Origin: Demequina sp. NBRC 110057
GTDB taxonomy: Bacteria; Actinomycetota; Actinomycetes; Actinomycetales; Demequinaceae
Length of the DNA: 64,000 bases
Assembly: GCF_002090175.1 (NCBI RefSeq)
Contig: NZ_BBRN01000005.1
Location: forward strand, 1 to 64,000
Reading direction: 5' to 3'
This document shows, one piece after another, positions 37,772 through 46,188 of this stretch. Position numbers and translations under genes: made by a program. Numbering within the stretch: position 1 is the first letter of the stretch; each line of letters starts with the position of its first letter. The notes beneath the pieces were generated by a model that searched no databases, was not told the origin of the DNA, and saw only the letters and a program-made list of their open reading frames with translations.

Positions 37772-38329
37772 ATGAGCGTCACCGGAATCGTGTTGGCCGC
37801 CGGGGCGGGCTCCCGCGCGGGAGGCCCCAAGGTCTTGCGCACCAGCGAGGACGGCACCCCTTGGCTTCACCTTGCGTGCGCGGCGCTGCGCGACGGAGGC
37901 TGCCGCGAGGTCATCGTGGTCCTGGGGGCCCAGGCCGATGCCGCGGCAGCTCTCGTGCCCCGCGGCGCGCTGCCGGTCGTCGCGAGCGACTGGGCCGAGG
38001 GCCAATCGGCCTCGCTCAAGGTGGGGCTCGCCGCCGCGGCGACCTCCGGGGCCGATGCCGCCGTGCTCTCCCTCGTCGACATGCCCAACATGACCGCCGC
38101 GGCGGTGGCCCGCGTGATCGCCGCGGCCGCAGACGACCCGCGAGACGCGCTCGCCCGCGCGCGCTACGGCGACTCCCCCGGACACCCCGTGTACCTTGGC
38201 CGCGACCACTGGGGCGCCATCGGCGAGGAGGTCACGGGAGACTCGGGAGCCCGCGAGTACCTGGAGAGCCATCTCACCCTCGCCGTCGACTGCACGGACC
38301 TGGGCGGCGGCGAGGACGTCGACGCGTGA
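37772..38329 (+). CDS. MobA-like nucleotidyltransferase (MocA-type Moco cytidylyltransferase)
   Basis: 185 residues of the NTP_transf_3 family. The N-terminal LAAGAGSRAGGPK is the nucleotide-binding loop and LVDMPNMT carries the Mg-binding Asp. By family and by location beside urate-pathway genes it probably attaches CMP to Moco to make the dinucleotide form or otherwise serves xanthine dehydrogenase. ATG 37772 fits the -10 box at 37759; an in-frame ATG at 37763 would lie inside that promoter. Its stop overlaps the GrpB gene start (GTGA). Confidence 0.85.
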   Translation: MSVTGIVLAAGAGSRAGGPKVLRTSEDGTPWLHLACAALRDGGCREVIVVLGAQADAAAALVPRGALPVVASDWAEGQSASLKVGLAAAATSGADAAVLSLVDMPNMTAAAVARVIAAAADDPRDALARARYGDSPGHPVYLGRDHWGAIGEEVTGDSGAREYLESHLTLAVDCTDLGGGEDVDA

Positions 38330-38964
38330 CCCGAGACGCGGTCTTCGCCTTCGACGTCGATGCCCCGCCGGGCGCGAACCCCTGGGTGATCCCTCCTCGC
38401 GCCGCACCGATCGCCGTGGTCGCCCCGGATCCGCGATGGGGCCGGCAGGGCGCTCAGCTCTCCGAGCGGATCGGGACGCTCGTGGGCGAAGCCGCCGTGG
38501 CGGTGGAACACGTCGGCTCGACCTCGGTCGACGGGCTGCCTGCCAAGCCCATCCTCGATATCGACGTCATCGTCGCCGACGTGGACGACGAGGCCTCCTG
38601 GCTCCCACCGCTGGAGTCCGCCGGCTACGTGCTGACGGTGCGTGAACCGTGGTGGCACGGCCACCGCATGCTCAGGGGCGGCACGCGCGGCGACGATGTC
38701 GTCGCCCCCACCGACGGCGGGCCCGCGACAAATATTCACGTCTTCGGCACCGGCTGCCCCGAGCACACTCGCCATGTGGTGCTCCGCGATTGGCTGCGCG
38801 CGCATCCCGAGGACCGCGATCGTTATGCGCGTGCCAAGCGAGAGGCCGCCACCGCCGCGACAGCGGCGGGCGGGACCGTGATGGACTACAACGCCATGAA
38901 GCAGGAACTCGTGCGCGAGATCACCGTGCGCGCGCTCATCGCCGCGGGCTATTCACCGTCCTGA
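38326..38964 (+). CDS. GrpB/UPF0157 nucleotidyltransferase-fold protein
   Basis: 212 residues. The family pattern is clear: VEHVGSTSVDGLPAKPILDID near 62-82, a minimal nucleotidyltransferase motif, then a conserved HVFGTGCPEH and a C-terminal YNAMKQELV helix. Function of the family is poorly known. The GTG overlaps the stop of the MobA-like gene, so both are made together, though a functional link is unproven. Confidence 0.88.
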   Translation: MTRDAVFAFDVDAPPGANPWVIPPRAAPIAVVAPDPRWGRQGAQLSERIGTLVGEAAVAVEHVGSTSVDGLPAKPILDIDVIVADVDDEASWLPPLESAGYVLTVREPWWHGHRMLRGGTRGDDVVAPTDGGPATNIHVFGTGCPEHTRHVVLRDWLRAHPEDRDRYARAKREAATAATAAGGTVMDYNAMKQELVREITVRALIAAGYSPS

Positions 38965-38987
38965 CAAGGAGGCGTAGCGTCGACCCC

Positions 38988-39431
38988 ATGGCCATCTCGC
39001 TGAACAACGTCGGCATCGCCGTCGAGGACCTCGACGCGACCGTCGCCTTCTTCACTGACCTGGGGCTGGAGCTCGTCGGCACCGACACCATCAGCGGCGA
39101 GTGGGCGGACACCGCCGTGGGGCTCGATGGCAATCACGCCAGGATCGCCCTCCTGCGCACCCCCGACGGACACGGCCAGGTGGAACTCTTCGAGTACCTC
39201 CACCCCGACGCGATCCCGACGCAGCCGACACTCCCGAACGAGATCGGCATGCACCGCATCGCGTTCCAGGTGGACGACATCGACGCCTCCCTCGCGATCG
39301 CCGCGCGACACGGCTGTGCTCCCCTGCGCGGCGTCGCGCAGTACGAGGACATCTACAAGCTCACCTACCTGCGGGGCCCGAGCGGCATCCTCGTGATGCT
39401 CGCGCAGGACCTGCGCGCGGCTCAGGACTGA
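38988..39431 (+). CDS. VOC-fold (glyoxalase/bleomycin-resistance-like) protein
   Basis: 147 residues in two beta-alpha-beta-beta-beta halves: NNVGIAVEDLDATVAFFTDLG at the start and GMHRIAFQVDDID near 83. Putative metal-binding His/Glu residues (His in MHRIAF, Glu in VELFEY) are present. The substrate cannot be told from sequence. A TAGCGT box lies seven bases before the ATG (leaderless), though an AAGGAGG is also present further up. Its 3' end overlaps the opposing MmcQ gene by 10 bases. Confidence 0.82.
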   Translation: MAISLNNVGIAVEDLDATVAFFTDLGLELVGTDTISGEWADTAVGLDGNHARIALLRTPDGHGQVELFEYLHPDAIPTQPTLPNEIGMHRIAFQVDDIDASLAIAARHGCAPLRGVAQYEDIYKLTYLRGPSGILVMLAQDLRAAQD

Positions 39432-39802
39432 CCGAAGGTCTCCGGGTTCACCGGCCGGTCGCGCTTCGGAAGGCCCGCCACCACCAGAAGGTACGACTCG
39501 GTGACGAGGTCGTCGACGAACTCGCCATCCAGCCGCCCGCCCGGGTACAGCGAGATCCAGTGCTTCTTGTTCATGTGATACCCGGGGCGGATGTCGTCGT
39601 ATGCCTCGCGCAGGGCGTGCGAGTCCTCGGGACGTGCCTTGAGGGTGACGTGTGCCTCACCGGACTCGGCCGACTGCAGCATGAACACCTTGCCGTGGAC
39701 CTTGTACACGTCCCATTCCTCGCCGAAGGGATGCGTGAGGACCGATCCGGGCAGCTCAAGCGCCCTGTCCGCCGCGCGCCGCTGAAGCTCTGCACCGTTC
39801 AT
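39422..39802 (-). CDS. MmcQ/YjbR-family protein
   Basis: 126 residues of the MmcQ/YjbR (CyaY-like fold) family: HPFGEEWDVYKVHGKVF near 24-40 and the C-terminal MNKKHWISLYPGG/ESYLLVVAGLP pattern are diagnostic. These are small DNA-binding-like proteins of unsettled role. It follows the diacylglycerol-kinase gene by 4 bases, so it is co-transcribed with it, and converges on the VOC gene with overlapping stops. Confidence 0.85.
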   Translation of the reverse strand: MNGAELQRRAADRALELPGSVLTHPFGEEWDVYKVHGKVFMLQSAESGEAHVTLKARPEDSHALREAYDDIRPGYHMNKKHWISLYPGGRLDGEFVDDLVTESYLLVVAGLPKRDRPVNPETFGQS

Positions 39803-39806
39803 CCCG

Positions 39807-40748
39807 CTACCGCCTGACTCGCAGCGCGCCGGGCTGGATCGTGAAGACGACGTGGGAGGTCTCGCCCACCTCGTCGCCGTCGAGTTCGAGGACGCGCGCC
39901 TTGCCGAGGTCAACAGTGACCGATCGGACGCGTCGATGCGTGACGGAGTCGGAGCTGGCTGCTGTCTCCTCGCCCCGCACGAGGCGGCGCAGCCCGTTGT
40001 CCCACACCATCGACCGCATGGTGTCGAGCCAGCCGGCCACGCCATCGGCGCTCAGCAAGAGCATGTCGAGTTCGCCGTCTGCCGGGTCGGCGTCGGGAAG
40101 CAGCGTGATGCCGCCGGTGAGGATGCCGCAGTTGCCGACGATGAGGGTGTGCGCCTGCTGCTCCGCGCGGGCCGAGCCGTCGATCGCGAGACCCATGGGG
40201 ATGACGTCGCTGGCGTTGACGGCGCGCCCGAGCGACTCGACGTAGGCAAGCCAGCCGATGCGACCCTTCAGGTCCTCGTCGGTCTCGGTGATCATGTGGG
40301 CGTCGACGCCGACCCCTGCCATGACCGTGAACGCGTGACGACAGGGGGCGCCGCCGATCTCCGCATCGGCCCACGCAAGGTCGATGGTGCGTGCCTCGCC
40401 GGTGATCGCGCGCGCGACGGCCTTGGGGATGCTGCCCAGCGGAATCTCGAGGTTGCGGGCCAGCAGGTTGCCGGTGCCGAGGGGCACGATGCCCAGATCG
40501 GCCTCGGTGTCGGCGTCCGCGAGCGCCTCGGCGACACCGCGCACCGTGCCGTCGCCTCCCGCGGCGATCACGAGCGTCGCGCCGTCGGCGAGGGCCTGCT
40601 CGGCCTGGCCGCGGCCGGGGTCGTCCTCGGTGGTCTCGATCCAGGACACCTCGGCGCCCTCCGGGGCGGCGTCGGCGACGGCGGCCTCGAGGTCGTCCTT
40701 GCTGGTCTTGGCGGGGTTCCAGACGATGGCGATGCTGTCGGCGCTCAC
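39807..40748 (-). CDS. Diacylglycerol kinase/LCB5-family lipid kinase
   Basis: 313 residues. ATP-binding motif AAGGDGTVRGVAEAL near 62-76 and PLGTGNLLARNL near 90 define the DAGK catalytic family; the C-terminal beta-sandwich follows. Likely phosphorylates diacylglycerol or a related lipid at the inner membrane face in phospholipid recycling. The GTG at 40748 has GAGGAG six bases upstream. Confidence 0.9.
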   Translation of the reverse strand: MSADSIAIVWNPAKTSKDDLEAAVADAAPEGAEVSWIETTEDDPGRGQAEQALADGATLVIAAGGDGTVRGVAEALADADTEADLGIVPLGTGNLLARNLEIPLGSIPKAVARAITGEARTIDLAWADAEIGGAPCRHAFTVMAGVGVDAHMITETDEDLKGRIGWLAYVESLGRAVNASDVIPMGLAIDGSARAEQQAHTLIVGNCGILTGGITLLPDADPADGELDMLLLSADGVAGWLDTMRSMVWDNGLRRLVRGEETAASSDSVTHRRVRSVTVDLGKARVLELDGDEVGETSHVVFTIQPGALRVRR

Positions 40749-40819
40749 GGGTTCTCCTCGGTCACGGATGAGACAGCGTCATCGTCGCCGCAGGCATTCC
40801 CCCGGGTCAAGGCGGGCGA

Positions 40820-41671
40820 TCAGGCCTCGATGCTTCCCCTCACCGCGACGTGGGTGAGCCCGCCCACCCAGATCTCACCGGCATCGGCCGAGATCGAGAC
40901 GCGGCCGTCGCGGCCCATGGCCGTGCCCTGACGCGCCACGTACGGCGCCTCGATGCGGCCCGACTCGGTGAGCCACTGAGCGAGCGAGGCGTTGAGGGAG
41001 CCCGTGACGGGGTCCTCCCACACTGGCGCGTCGGCGTCGTAGACGAACGCGCGCACCTCGAGGGAGACACCCTCGGGCCCGCCGGCGCTGTGCGGCCCCG
41101 CGATGCCGTAGAAGCCGCGTTCGGGCCGCGGGGCGGCATCGGGAGTGCAGGACAGGACGCGGTCGGCGTCGGCCAGGAGCAGGCCAAGCCATCCGGGGCC
41201 GTTGTCGACCCAGGCTGCGGCGACCACCTCGTCGCTGCCGATGCGCAGGCGCTCGCACGCGGCGGCGAGCTCGGCCTCGGTGGGGGCGCCCTCGCGGACG
41301 CGCGGAGGGGCCGCGAACGCGAGCGTCTCCCCGTCCACGCGGACCGGGACCAGGCCCGCGCCGCACTGCTGGGTGACCAGTCCGGCCACACGCGGCTCGT
41401 TTCCCGCCTCGAGCCACGCGCGGGCGGTTCCGAGCGTCGGGTGACCGGCGAACGGCAGCTCCTCCGTGACGGTGAAGATCCGCGCGTGATAGTCCGCGCC
41501 CGGCGCATTGGGCGGCAGCACGAAGGTGGTCTCGGACAGGTTGGTCCACGTGGCGATGCGCTGCATCTCGGCGTCCGGCAGCCCCTCGGCGTCGAGGATG
41601 ACGGCGACGGGGTTGCCCCGGTAGGGGCCGGAGCCGAAGACGTCCACCTGCAGGAAGGGTCGGGTGCGCAT
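40820..41671 (-). CDS. PhzF-family isomerase/epimerase
   Basis: 283 residues with two related diaminopimelate-epimerase-like halves. QVDVF-G-PYRGNPVAV at the N-terminus, LSETTFVLPP with the conserved catalytic Glu, ELPFAGHPTLGTA and the second-half DPVTGSLNASLAQWL are classic PhzF motifs. No phenazine genes are nearby, so the role is general metabolism. A TACGCT -10 box seven bases before the ATG points to leaderless transcription. Confidence 0.92.
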   Translation of the reverse strand: MRTRPFLQVDVFGSGPYRGNPVAVILDAEGLPDAEMQRIATWTNLSETTFVLPPNAPGADYHARIFTVTEELPFAGHPTLGTARAWLEAGNEPRVAGLVTQQCGAGLVPVRVDGETLAFAAPPRVREGAPTEAELAAACERLRIGSDEVVAAAWVDNGPGWLGLLLADADRVLSCTPDAAPRPERGFYGIAGPHSAGGPEGVSLEVRAFVYDADAPVWEDPVTGSLNASLAQWLTESGRIEAPYVARQGTAMGRDGRVSISADAGEIWVGGLTHVAVRGSIEA

Positions 41672-41733
41672 GGCCGTCAGCGTAGGCCGGCTCGGCGGTG
41701 CCACGCGGGGTGGAACTGGTGCCGAAAACGCCG

Positions 41734-41767
41734 CGGGGGCGCGCCGGCGAGTGCCGGCGCGCCCCCG
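41734..41767 (-). terminator. Terminator after the FKBP gene
   Basis: Perfect 15-bp stem CGGGGGCGCGCCGGC / GCCGGCGCGCCCCCG with a four-base loop, 11 bases past the FKBP stop on the minus strand. Confidence 0.85.
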
Positions 41768-41778
41768 TGGGGATCGAC

Positions 41779-42171
41779 TTAGTTGGCCGCGAGGACGTCG
41801 ACCGTGAACACCAGGGTCGAGCCGCCGGGGATGGGGCCCATGGTCTGGAAGCCGTAGCCCGACTCCGGCGGCACCACGAGCAGCAGCTTGGAGCCCACGG
41901 GCTGGCCGACGATGCCGTCGACCCAGCCGTCGATGAGCGCGCCGTACGCGATAGGGAACGAGATGGCCTCGCCGCGGTCCCACGACGAGTCGAACTTGGC
42001 ACCGTCCCACAGCCAGCCGCTGTAGTGCACCGAGATGTGCTGGCCCTCCTTGACGGGCTCGCCTGCGCCCTTCTCGTGAACCTCGACCACGAGCTCGTCG
42101 GGCTTGACGGCGTCGGTGAAGTCGATGCTGGGCGCGCCGGCGGCGTCGCGGGTGATGACGGGCAGGGTCAT
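41779..42171 (-). CDS. FKBP-type peptidyl-prolyl isomerase
   Basis: 130-residue cytosolic FKBP. Conserved active-site residues: HYSGWLWDGAKFDSSWDRG (Tyr, Asp), IDGWVDGIVGQPVGSK and PPESGYGFQTMG. No signal peptide. Assists protein folding by cis-trans proline isomerisation. Strong AAGGAGC six bases before the ATG and TAGGCT -10 box further up; monocistronic with a terminator. Confidence 0.94.
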   Translation of the reverse strand: MTLPVITRDAAGAPSIDFTDAVKPDELVVEVHEKGAGEPVKEGQHISVHYSGWLWDGAKFDSSWDRGEAISFPIAYGALIDGWVDGIVGQPVGSKLLLVVPPESGYGFQTMGPIPGGSTLVFTVDVLAAN

Positions 42172-42220
42172 GGTCGCTCCTTGGGGTGGGTGGATTGCCG
42201 CCCAGCCTAGTGCGCGCCGG

Positions 42221-43519
42221 TCAGGCCATACCCTTCGCGAGCTCGAGCACCGCGGCCTCGAAGGCGTCGAGAGCGAGCGCGACGTCGTCCGCCCTCACGT
42301 CCTCGTCCCGGTGATGCGAGATGCCGTCCTTGCAGCGGATGAACAACATGGCGTAGTCGCACAGGTCGGCGATCGCCATCGCGTCGTGGCCCGCCTTCGA
42401 CAGCAGCGTCATCGGCTGGCTGTCGCCGGTGGCGGCGATGCCCGCCTCGATCGCTGCCGCCAGGCGGGCGCCCACGACGGTGGCCTTGGCCTGGTGCTTC
42501 TCGTCGATGAGGAAGTCGAGGCGTCGTTCGGCGGCCGACTTCAGCGCCTTCTCCTCGATGTCGAGCCACACGCGGTCGCGCAGCGCATCGGTCTCGGCGC
42601 GCAGGTCGAGGGTGAACTCGGCGCGGCCGGGGATGACGTTCTGGGCGCCGGGGTAGGCCTGCATGCGGCCCACGGTGCCGACGGCGCCCGCGTCGCGAGC
42701 GAGCGATTCCACCGCCACGGCGACCTCGGCCGCCCCCAGCAGCGCGTCGCGCCTGCGCCCGTACGGCACTCCCCCGGCGTGACCGGCCTCGCCCACCATG
42801 GTGAGCTCGAAGCGCCGCGCGCCCATGATGCCGCTCACGACGCCGAGCGCCTTGTCGGCGTCCTGAAGCAGCGGCCCCTGTTCGATGTGTGCCTCGAGGT
42901 AGCCGATGACGTCGCGTGGATCCAGCGCCGCCTCGCCCACGCGCGCGGGGTCGAGCCCGAAGGCCACGAAGGCGTCGCGCAGCGTCACCCCCTGCGGGTC
43001 CCGCAGGTCCCACCACGACTCGTCCCAGGTGCCGGCGACGGCACACGAACCCAAAAGGGTGCGGCCGAACCGCGTCCCTTCCTCGTCCGCGAACCCCAGG
43101 ACGTCGATCGCGAACGGGAGGCGCTCGCCTCGCTCGGCGAGGCGGCCCACGACGGCGATGGCCATGAGCGTGCCGAGGATGCCGTCGTAGCGTCCCGCCC
43201 CTGGCACGGTGTCGAGGTGCGAGCCGAGAAGCAGGACGGGAGCATCGGCCGTGAGCCCCGCGTAGCTTCCGCGCTGATTACCGGCGGCGTCCTGCCACGG
43301 GATGAGGCCCGCCTGCGCCATCCACTCGCCCACCGTCCAGTTGGTGCGCGCGTGTTCGGGGGTCAGGTAGGAGCGTTCGATGCCGTCGTTGGCCGCCGTG
43401 TGCGTCGCGAGCACGTCGCAGCGCGCCAGTACCTCCGCGGCGGAGTTCGCGGCGGGCTCGGCCGGCTCAGCCACCTTGGCGGTCGGCGCCGAGGACCGGC
43501 TCATCCACACCCGCTTCAC
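42221..43519 (-). CDS. Allantoate amidohydrolase (M20 / AllC type)
   Basis: Hydrolyses allantoate to ureidoglycine, CO2 and ammonia. 432 residues, M20 metallopeptidase fold with two-metal site: His101 and Asp112 in GSHLDTVPGAGRYDG, the Glu pair in FADEEGTRFG, His in IEQGP region and His in KAGHDAMAIA. Close relatives include N-carbamoyl-L-amino-acid hydrolases; the partner aminotransferase favours allantoate. GTG 43519 overlaps the aminotransferase stop (GTGA) with GAGGCGG upstream; an ATG at 43504 is the alternative. Confidence 0.9.
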   Translation of the reverse strand: MKRVWMSRSSAPTAKVAEPAEPAANSAAEVLARCDVLATHTAANDGIERSYLTPEHARTNWTVGEWMAQAGLIPWQDAAGNQRGSYAGLTADAPVLLLGSHLDTVPGAGRYDGILGTLMAIAVVGRLAERGERLPFAIDVLGFADEEGTRFGRTLLGSCAVAGTWDESWWDLRDPQGVTLRDAFVAFGLDPARVGEAALDPRDVIGYLEAHIEQGPLLQDADKALGVVSGIMGARRFELTMVGEAGHAGGVPYGRRRDALLGAAEVAVAVESLARDAGAVGTVGRMQAYPGAQNVIPGRAEFTLDLRAETDALRDRVWLDIEEKALKSAAERRLDFLIDEKHQAKATVVGARLAAAIEAGIAATGDSQPMTLLSKAGHDAMAIADLCDYAMLFIRCKDGISHHRDEDVRADDVALALDAFEAAVLELAKGMA

Positions 43520-44742
43520 AGCGCCGCCTCGTAGACCTCGTACGCCACGTCGACGCCGCCGCCGGCGGGCGCGCGGTGTCCCGCCCTGCGCAGCACCGCC
43601 TCGAGCGCCGCAAGGGTGGTGAGCACGGCATCGGCCCTCGCGTTGTGGCCCATCGTGCCGATGCGCCAAATCTTCCCGTGCAGCGGGCCAAAGCTGGTGC
43701 CGATCTCGATGCCGAAATCCTCAAGCATCGCGCCGCGCACGGCGTCGCCGTTCACGCCCTCGGGGATCGTCACGCCCACCACGTTCGCCATCTTGTACGC
43801 GAGGTGGCCGAACGGGGCCAGGCCCAGGGCCTGTGCGCCGGCGAGCATGGCCCGCCCGTGCAGCTCGTGACGCCTCCACGACGCGTCGAGTCCCTCCTCC
43901 AGGAGAATCCGGGCGCACTCGCGCGCGCCGTAGAGCATGGTCGTCGCCTCGGTGTGGTGGTTCAGCCGACGCTCGGACCAGTACTCGAAGATCTGGCCCA
44001 TATCCAGGTAGTTGGAGCGGATGGGGGCGTCCAGCACGGGGTCGTCGGCGTCGCGGATTCCCTCCTCGACCGAGGTGCGGCCGCGGATCACCTCGGCGGC
44101 GCGCGCGGAGAACGTCACGGGCGCGGAGCCGGATGGTCCCCCGAGGCACTTCTGCAGTCCGGCGGTGGCGGCGTCGATTCCCCACTCGTCGACCCTGAAC
44201 TCGTTGCCGCCGAGCGTCGCGGTCGCATCCACGTACAGCAGCGCCCCGTGGCGCTCGCACAGCTCCCCGAGCCCCTCGAGCGGCTGCGCGACGGTCGTGG
44301 ACGTGTCGCCGTGCACCACCGCGAGGACCTTGGGCTGCACCTCGATCAGCGCAGCCTCGATCGCGTCCTCGGTGAACACCTCGCCCCACTCGGTCTCGAT
44401 CGTGTGGACCTCGGCCCCCACGCGCCGCGAGATCTCGGCAAGCAGATGCCCGAAGCGGCCGAAGATGGGCACGAGCACCCTGTCGCCGGGCTCGAGGAGC
44501 GACACGAGGGCCGCCTCGATGCCGGCGCGCGAGGTGCCGTCGACGAGCATCGTCTGCCGGTTCTCTGTGATGAATACCTGGCGGTACAGGTCCATGACCT
44601 CGTTCATCGCGTGCGTCATCGCGGGGTCGTACTGGCCGACGAGCTGCGCGCTCATGGCGCGCAAGACGCGCGGATCCGCGTTGATGGGGCCGGGCCCCAT
44701 CAGGAGGCGGGGCGGCATGTTCACGGGACCGGGGAAGCTCAC
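43516..44742 (-). CDS. pucG: (S)-Ureidoglycine-glyoxylate aminotransferase (PucG type)
   Basis: Class V PLP aminotransferase, 408 residues, converting ureidoglycine plus glyoxylate to oxalurate (N-carbamoyl-2-oxoglycine) and glycine. PLP lysine is Lys198 in GLQKCLGGPSG; GPGPINADPRVL and SRAGIEAAL are family marks shared with PucG. The GTG at 44742 is chosen: a CACAAT box ends six bases upstream and relatives have about eight residues before the PPRLLMGPGP motif; ATG 44718 is the alternative. Co-transcribed with allantoate amidohydrolase. Serine/alanine-glyoxylate aminotransferase is the other possible specificity. Confidence 0.88.
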   Translation of the reverse strand: MSFPGPVNMPPRLLMGPGPINADPRVLRAMSAQLVGQYDPAMTHAMNEVMDLYRQVFITENRQTMLVDGTSRAGIEAALVSLLEPGDRVLVPIFGRFGHLLAEISRRVGAEVHTIETEWGEVFTEDAIEAALIEVQPKVLAVVHGDTSTTVAQPLEGLGELCERHGALLYVDATATLGGNEFRVDEWGIDAATAGLQKCLGGPSGSAPVTFSARAAEVIRGRTSVEEGIRDADDPVLDAPIRSNYLDMGQIFEYWSERRLNHHTEATTMLYGARECARILLEEGLDASWRRHELHGRAMLAGAQALGLAPFGHLAYKMANVVGVTIPEGVNGDAVRGAMLEDFGIEIGTSFGPLHGKIWRIGTMGHNARADAVLTTLAALEAVLRRAGHRAPAGGGVDVAYEVYEAAL

Positions 44743-44846
44743 GCGGTCATTGTGGCGCGAACCTGTTACGCGAGCATGTCGAATGCGTGGCGGAGTGTCG
44801 TCGCCTCGGCCGCGTACCAGCCTGGACGCGGCCGACGCGGTGTGGC

Positions 44847-44852
44847 TACGAT
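44847..44852 (+). promoter_or_regulatory. -10 box ahead of the TPP riboswitch
   Basis: TACGAT about ten bases before the riboswitch start, with a weak TGGACG-like -35 18 bases upstream. Proposed promoter for the thiamine-precursor operon. Confidence 0.45.
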
Positions 44853-44861
44853 GCAAGGGCC

Positions 44862-44957
44862 AACGCGGGGAGCTCGGGACAGCCGAGCTGAGAGGACGGC
44901 CGTACCCGCGCCGTCGACCCGAGAACTTGACCTGGGTAATGCCAGCGTAAGGACGTG
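44862..44957 (+). ncRNA. TPP riboswitch (thi box)
   Basis: Contains the conserved thi-box core: CGGGGAGC, then GCTGAGAGG, ACCC-GAGAACTTGACCTGGGTAATGCCAGCGTAAGGA pieces in correct order and spacing. The last element (CTGGGTAATGCCAGCGTAAGG) is the most diagnostic. It lies about 130 bases before the thiamine-binding-protein gene, and thiamine pyrophosphate should switch the operon off. I did not resolve the expression platform; given the strong downstream ribosome binding site, translational control is likely. Confidence 0.93.
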
Positions 44958-45084
44958 CCAGACGGCGCGGGCGTGGGCACGGCGGGGTCCCTGAGGTGAC
45001 CGCGTCCGTCCGCACACCCCGTGTCCCCTGGCGACGGCGTGCTGCGTCGCGTGTTCCTCGGGTCACGACACCTAGGAGACACCC

Positions 45085-45378
45085 GTGATCGCCGAGATCC
45101 AGGTCCTGCCCCGTCCCATCGGCACCGCCGAGGACCGTTACGCCCACGTCGACGCCGCCATCGCCGTCATCTCCACTTCCGGCCTTGCCTACGAGGTGGG
45201 AGCGATGGGCACCACCATCGAGGGCGCTCCCGACCGCATCTGGCCGCTGCTGCGCGAGATCCACGAGGCGACCCTCGCCGCGGGCGCCGAGGGCTGCATG
45301 TCCATGATCAAGGTCTCCGGCGCCGCTGGCGACGACGGCCCGTCGGTGCAGGACCTCGTGGGCAAGCACCGCCAGTGA
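45085..45378 (+). CDS. Thiamine-binding protein (MTH1187/YkoF-like family)
   Basis: 97 residues of the small thiamine-binding fold (PF01910-type): AEIQVLPRPIG, GLAYEVGAMGTTIEG and a C-terminal conserved glycine region. Members bind thiamine or a precursor in the cytoplasm and often sit with thiamine transporters. The TPP riboswitch upstream supports this. GTG 45085 follows TAGGAGACACCC. Its stop overlaps the permease start (GTGA). Confidence 0.88.
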   Translation: MIAEIQVLPRPIGTAEDRYAHVDAAIAVISTSGLAYEVGAMGTTIEGAPDRIWPLLREIHEATLAAGAEGCMSMIKVSGAAGDDGPSVQDLVGKHRQ

Positions 45379-46175
45379 CGGCCGATGCCACGGTCGCCGT
45401 CCGTGCGCGCGGCACCTCGCGCGGGCGGGCGGCGGCCATCGGCGCTGCCACCGTCGTGGTGCTTCTCGCGTTGTGGGAGGCGGCGGTGAGGCTCGGCGGG
45501 CTGCCGCCGTTCATCCTCCCCGCACCGTCCGCGGTGGCCGCGGCGGCCGTCGAGCAGGCTCCCCAGCTGGGCGAGCACGTCGCCACCACGCTGACGGAGG
45601 CGGCGCTCGGCCTCGCCGTGGGGTCGCTCGTCGGGTGGCTCCTCGCCGTCCTGACCGCGACGGTGCCGACCGCCGGCCACGTGACCCAGCCGGTGGTGCT
45701 GCTCAGCCAGACCGTACCGACCGTGGTGCTCGCTCCCCTGCTGATCCTGTGGGCGGGGTTCGGGCTCACCTCCAAGGTCATCGTCGTCGCCCTCACGGTC
45801 TTCTTCCCCGTCCTCATCGCGGCCGCGAGCGCCATCCGCGACGTGGACGCCGAGCACGCCGACATGGTCGCCGGGCTCGGCGGCGGGCGTCGCCACCAGC
45901 TGTGGCTGGTGCGACTTCCCGCGTCAGTGCCGGGCGCGCTGTCCGGCCTGCGCATCGCGGCCACCTACGCCGTAGGCGCCGCCGTAGTGTCCGAATACCT
46001 CGCCGGTCAGTCCGGCATCGGCGTCTTCATCCAACGCTCCCGCAAGGCCTACGCGGTGGACCAGATCTTCGTCGGCATCGCGCTCATCGCGCTGCTGTCG
46101 GGGTTGTTTGTCCTCGGGATCGTCGCCCTGCGCCGCGCCCTCACCCCCTGGCAGCCCCCGGCTGCCCGTCTATGA
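45375..46175 (+). CDS. Thiamine-precursor ABC permease (ThiX-like)
   Basis: 266 residues, six membrane helices, BPD_transp_1 family with EAA-type loop around 165-185 (AGLGGGRRHQLWLVRLP). GTG start overlaps the stop of the thiamine-binding protein gene. Part of the TPP-riboswitch-controlled operon with binding protein and ATPase, as in ThiXYZ systems that import pyrimidine precursors of thiamine. Confidence 0.88.
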   Translation: MTADATVAVRARGTSRGRAAAIGAATVVVLLALWEAAVRLGGLPPFILPAPSAVAAAAVEQAPQLGEHVATTLTEAALGLAVGSLVGWLLAVLTATVPTAGHVTQPVVLLSQTVPTVVLAPLLILWAGFGLTSKVIVVALTVFFPVLIAAASAIRDVDAEHADMVAGLGGGRRHQLWLVRLPASVPGALSGLRIAATYAVGAAVVSEYLAGQSGIGVFIQRSRKAYAVDQIFVGIALIALLSGLFVLGIVALRRALTPWQPPAARL

Positions 46176-46188
46176 CAAGGAAACCCCT

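Noticed and set aside
40820-41671. PhzF as part of a phenazine cluster
   Set aside because: No other phz genes are near; PhzF-family proteins are widespread in general metabolism.
44743-44790. GTAAC site upstream of pucG as a third GlnR box
   Set aside because: The second half-site after the six-base gap reads GCGCC or ATGTC instead of GAAAC.
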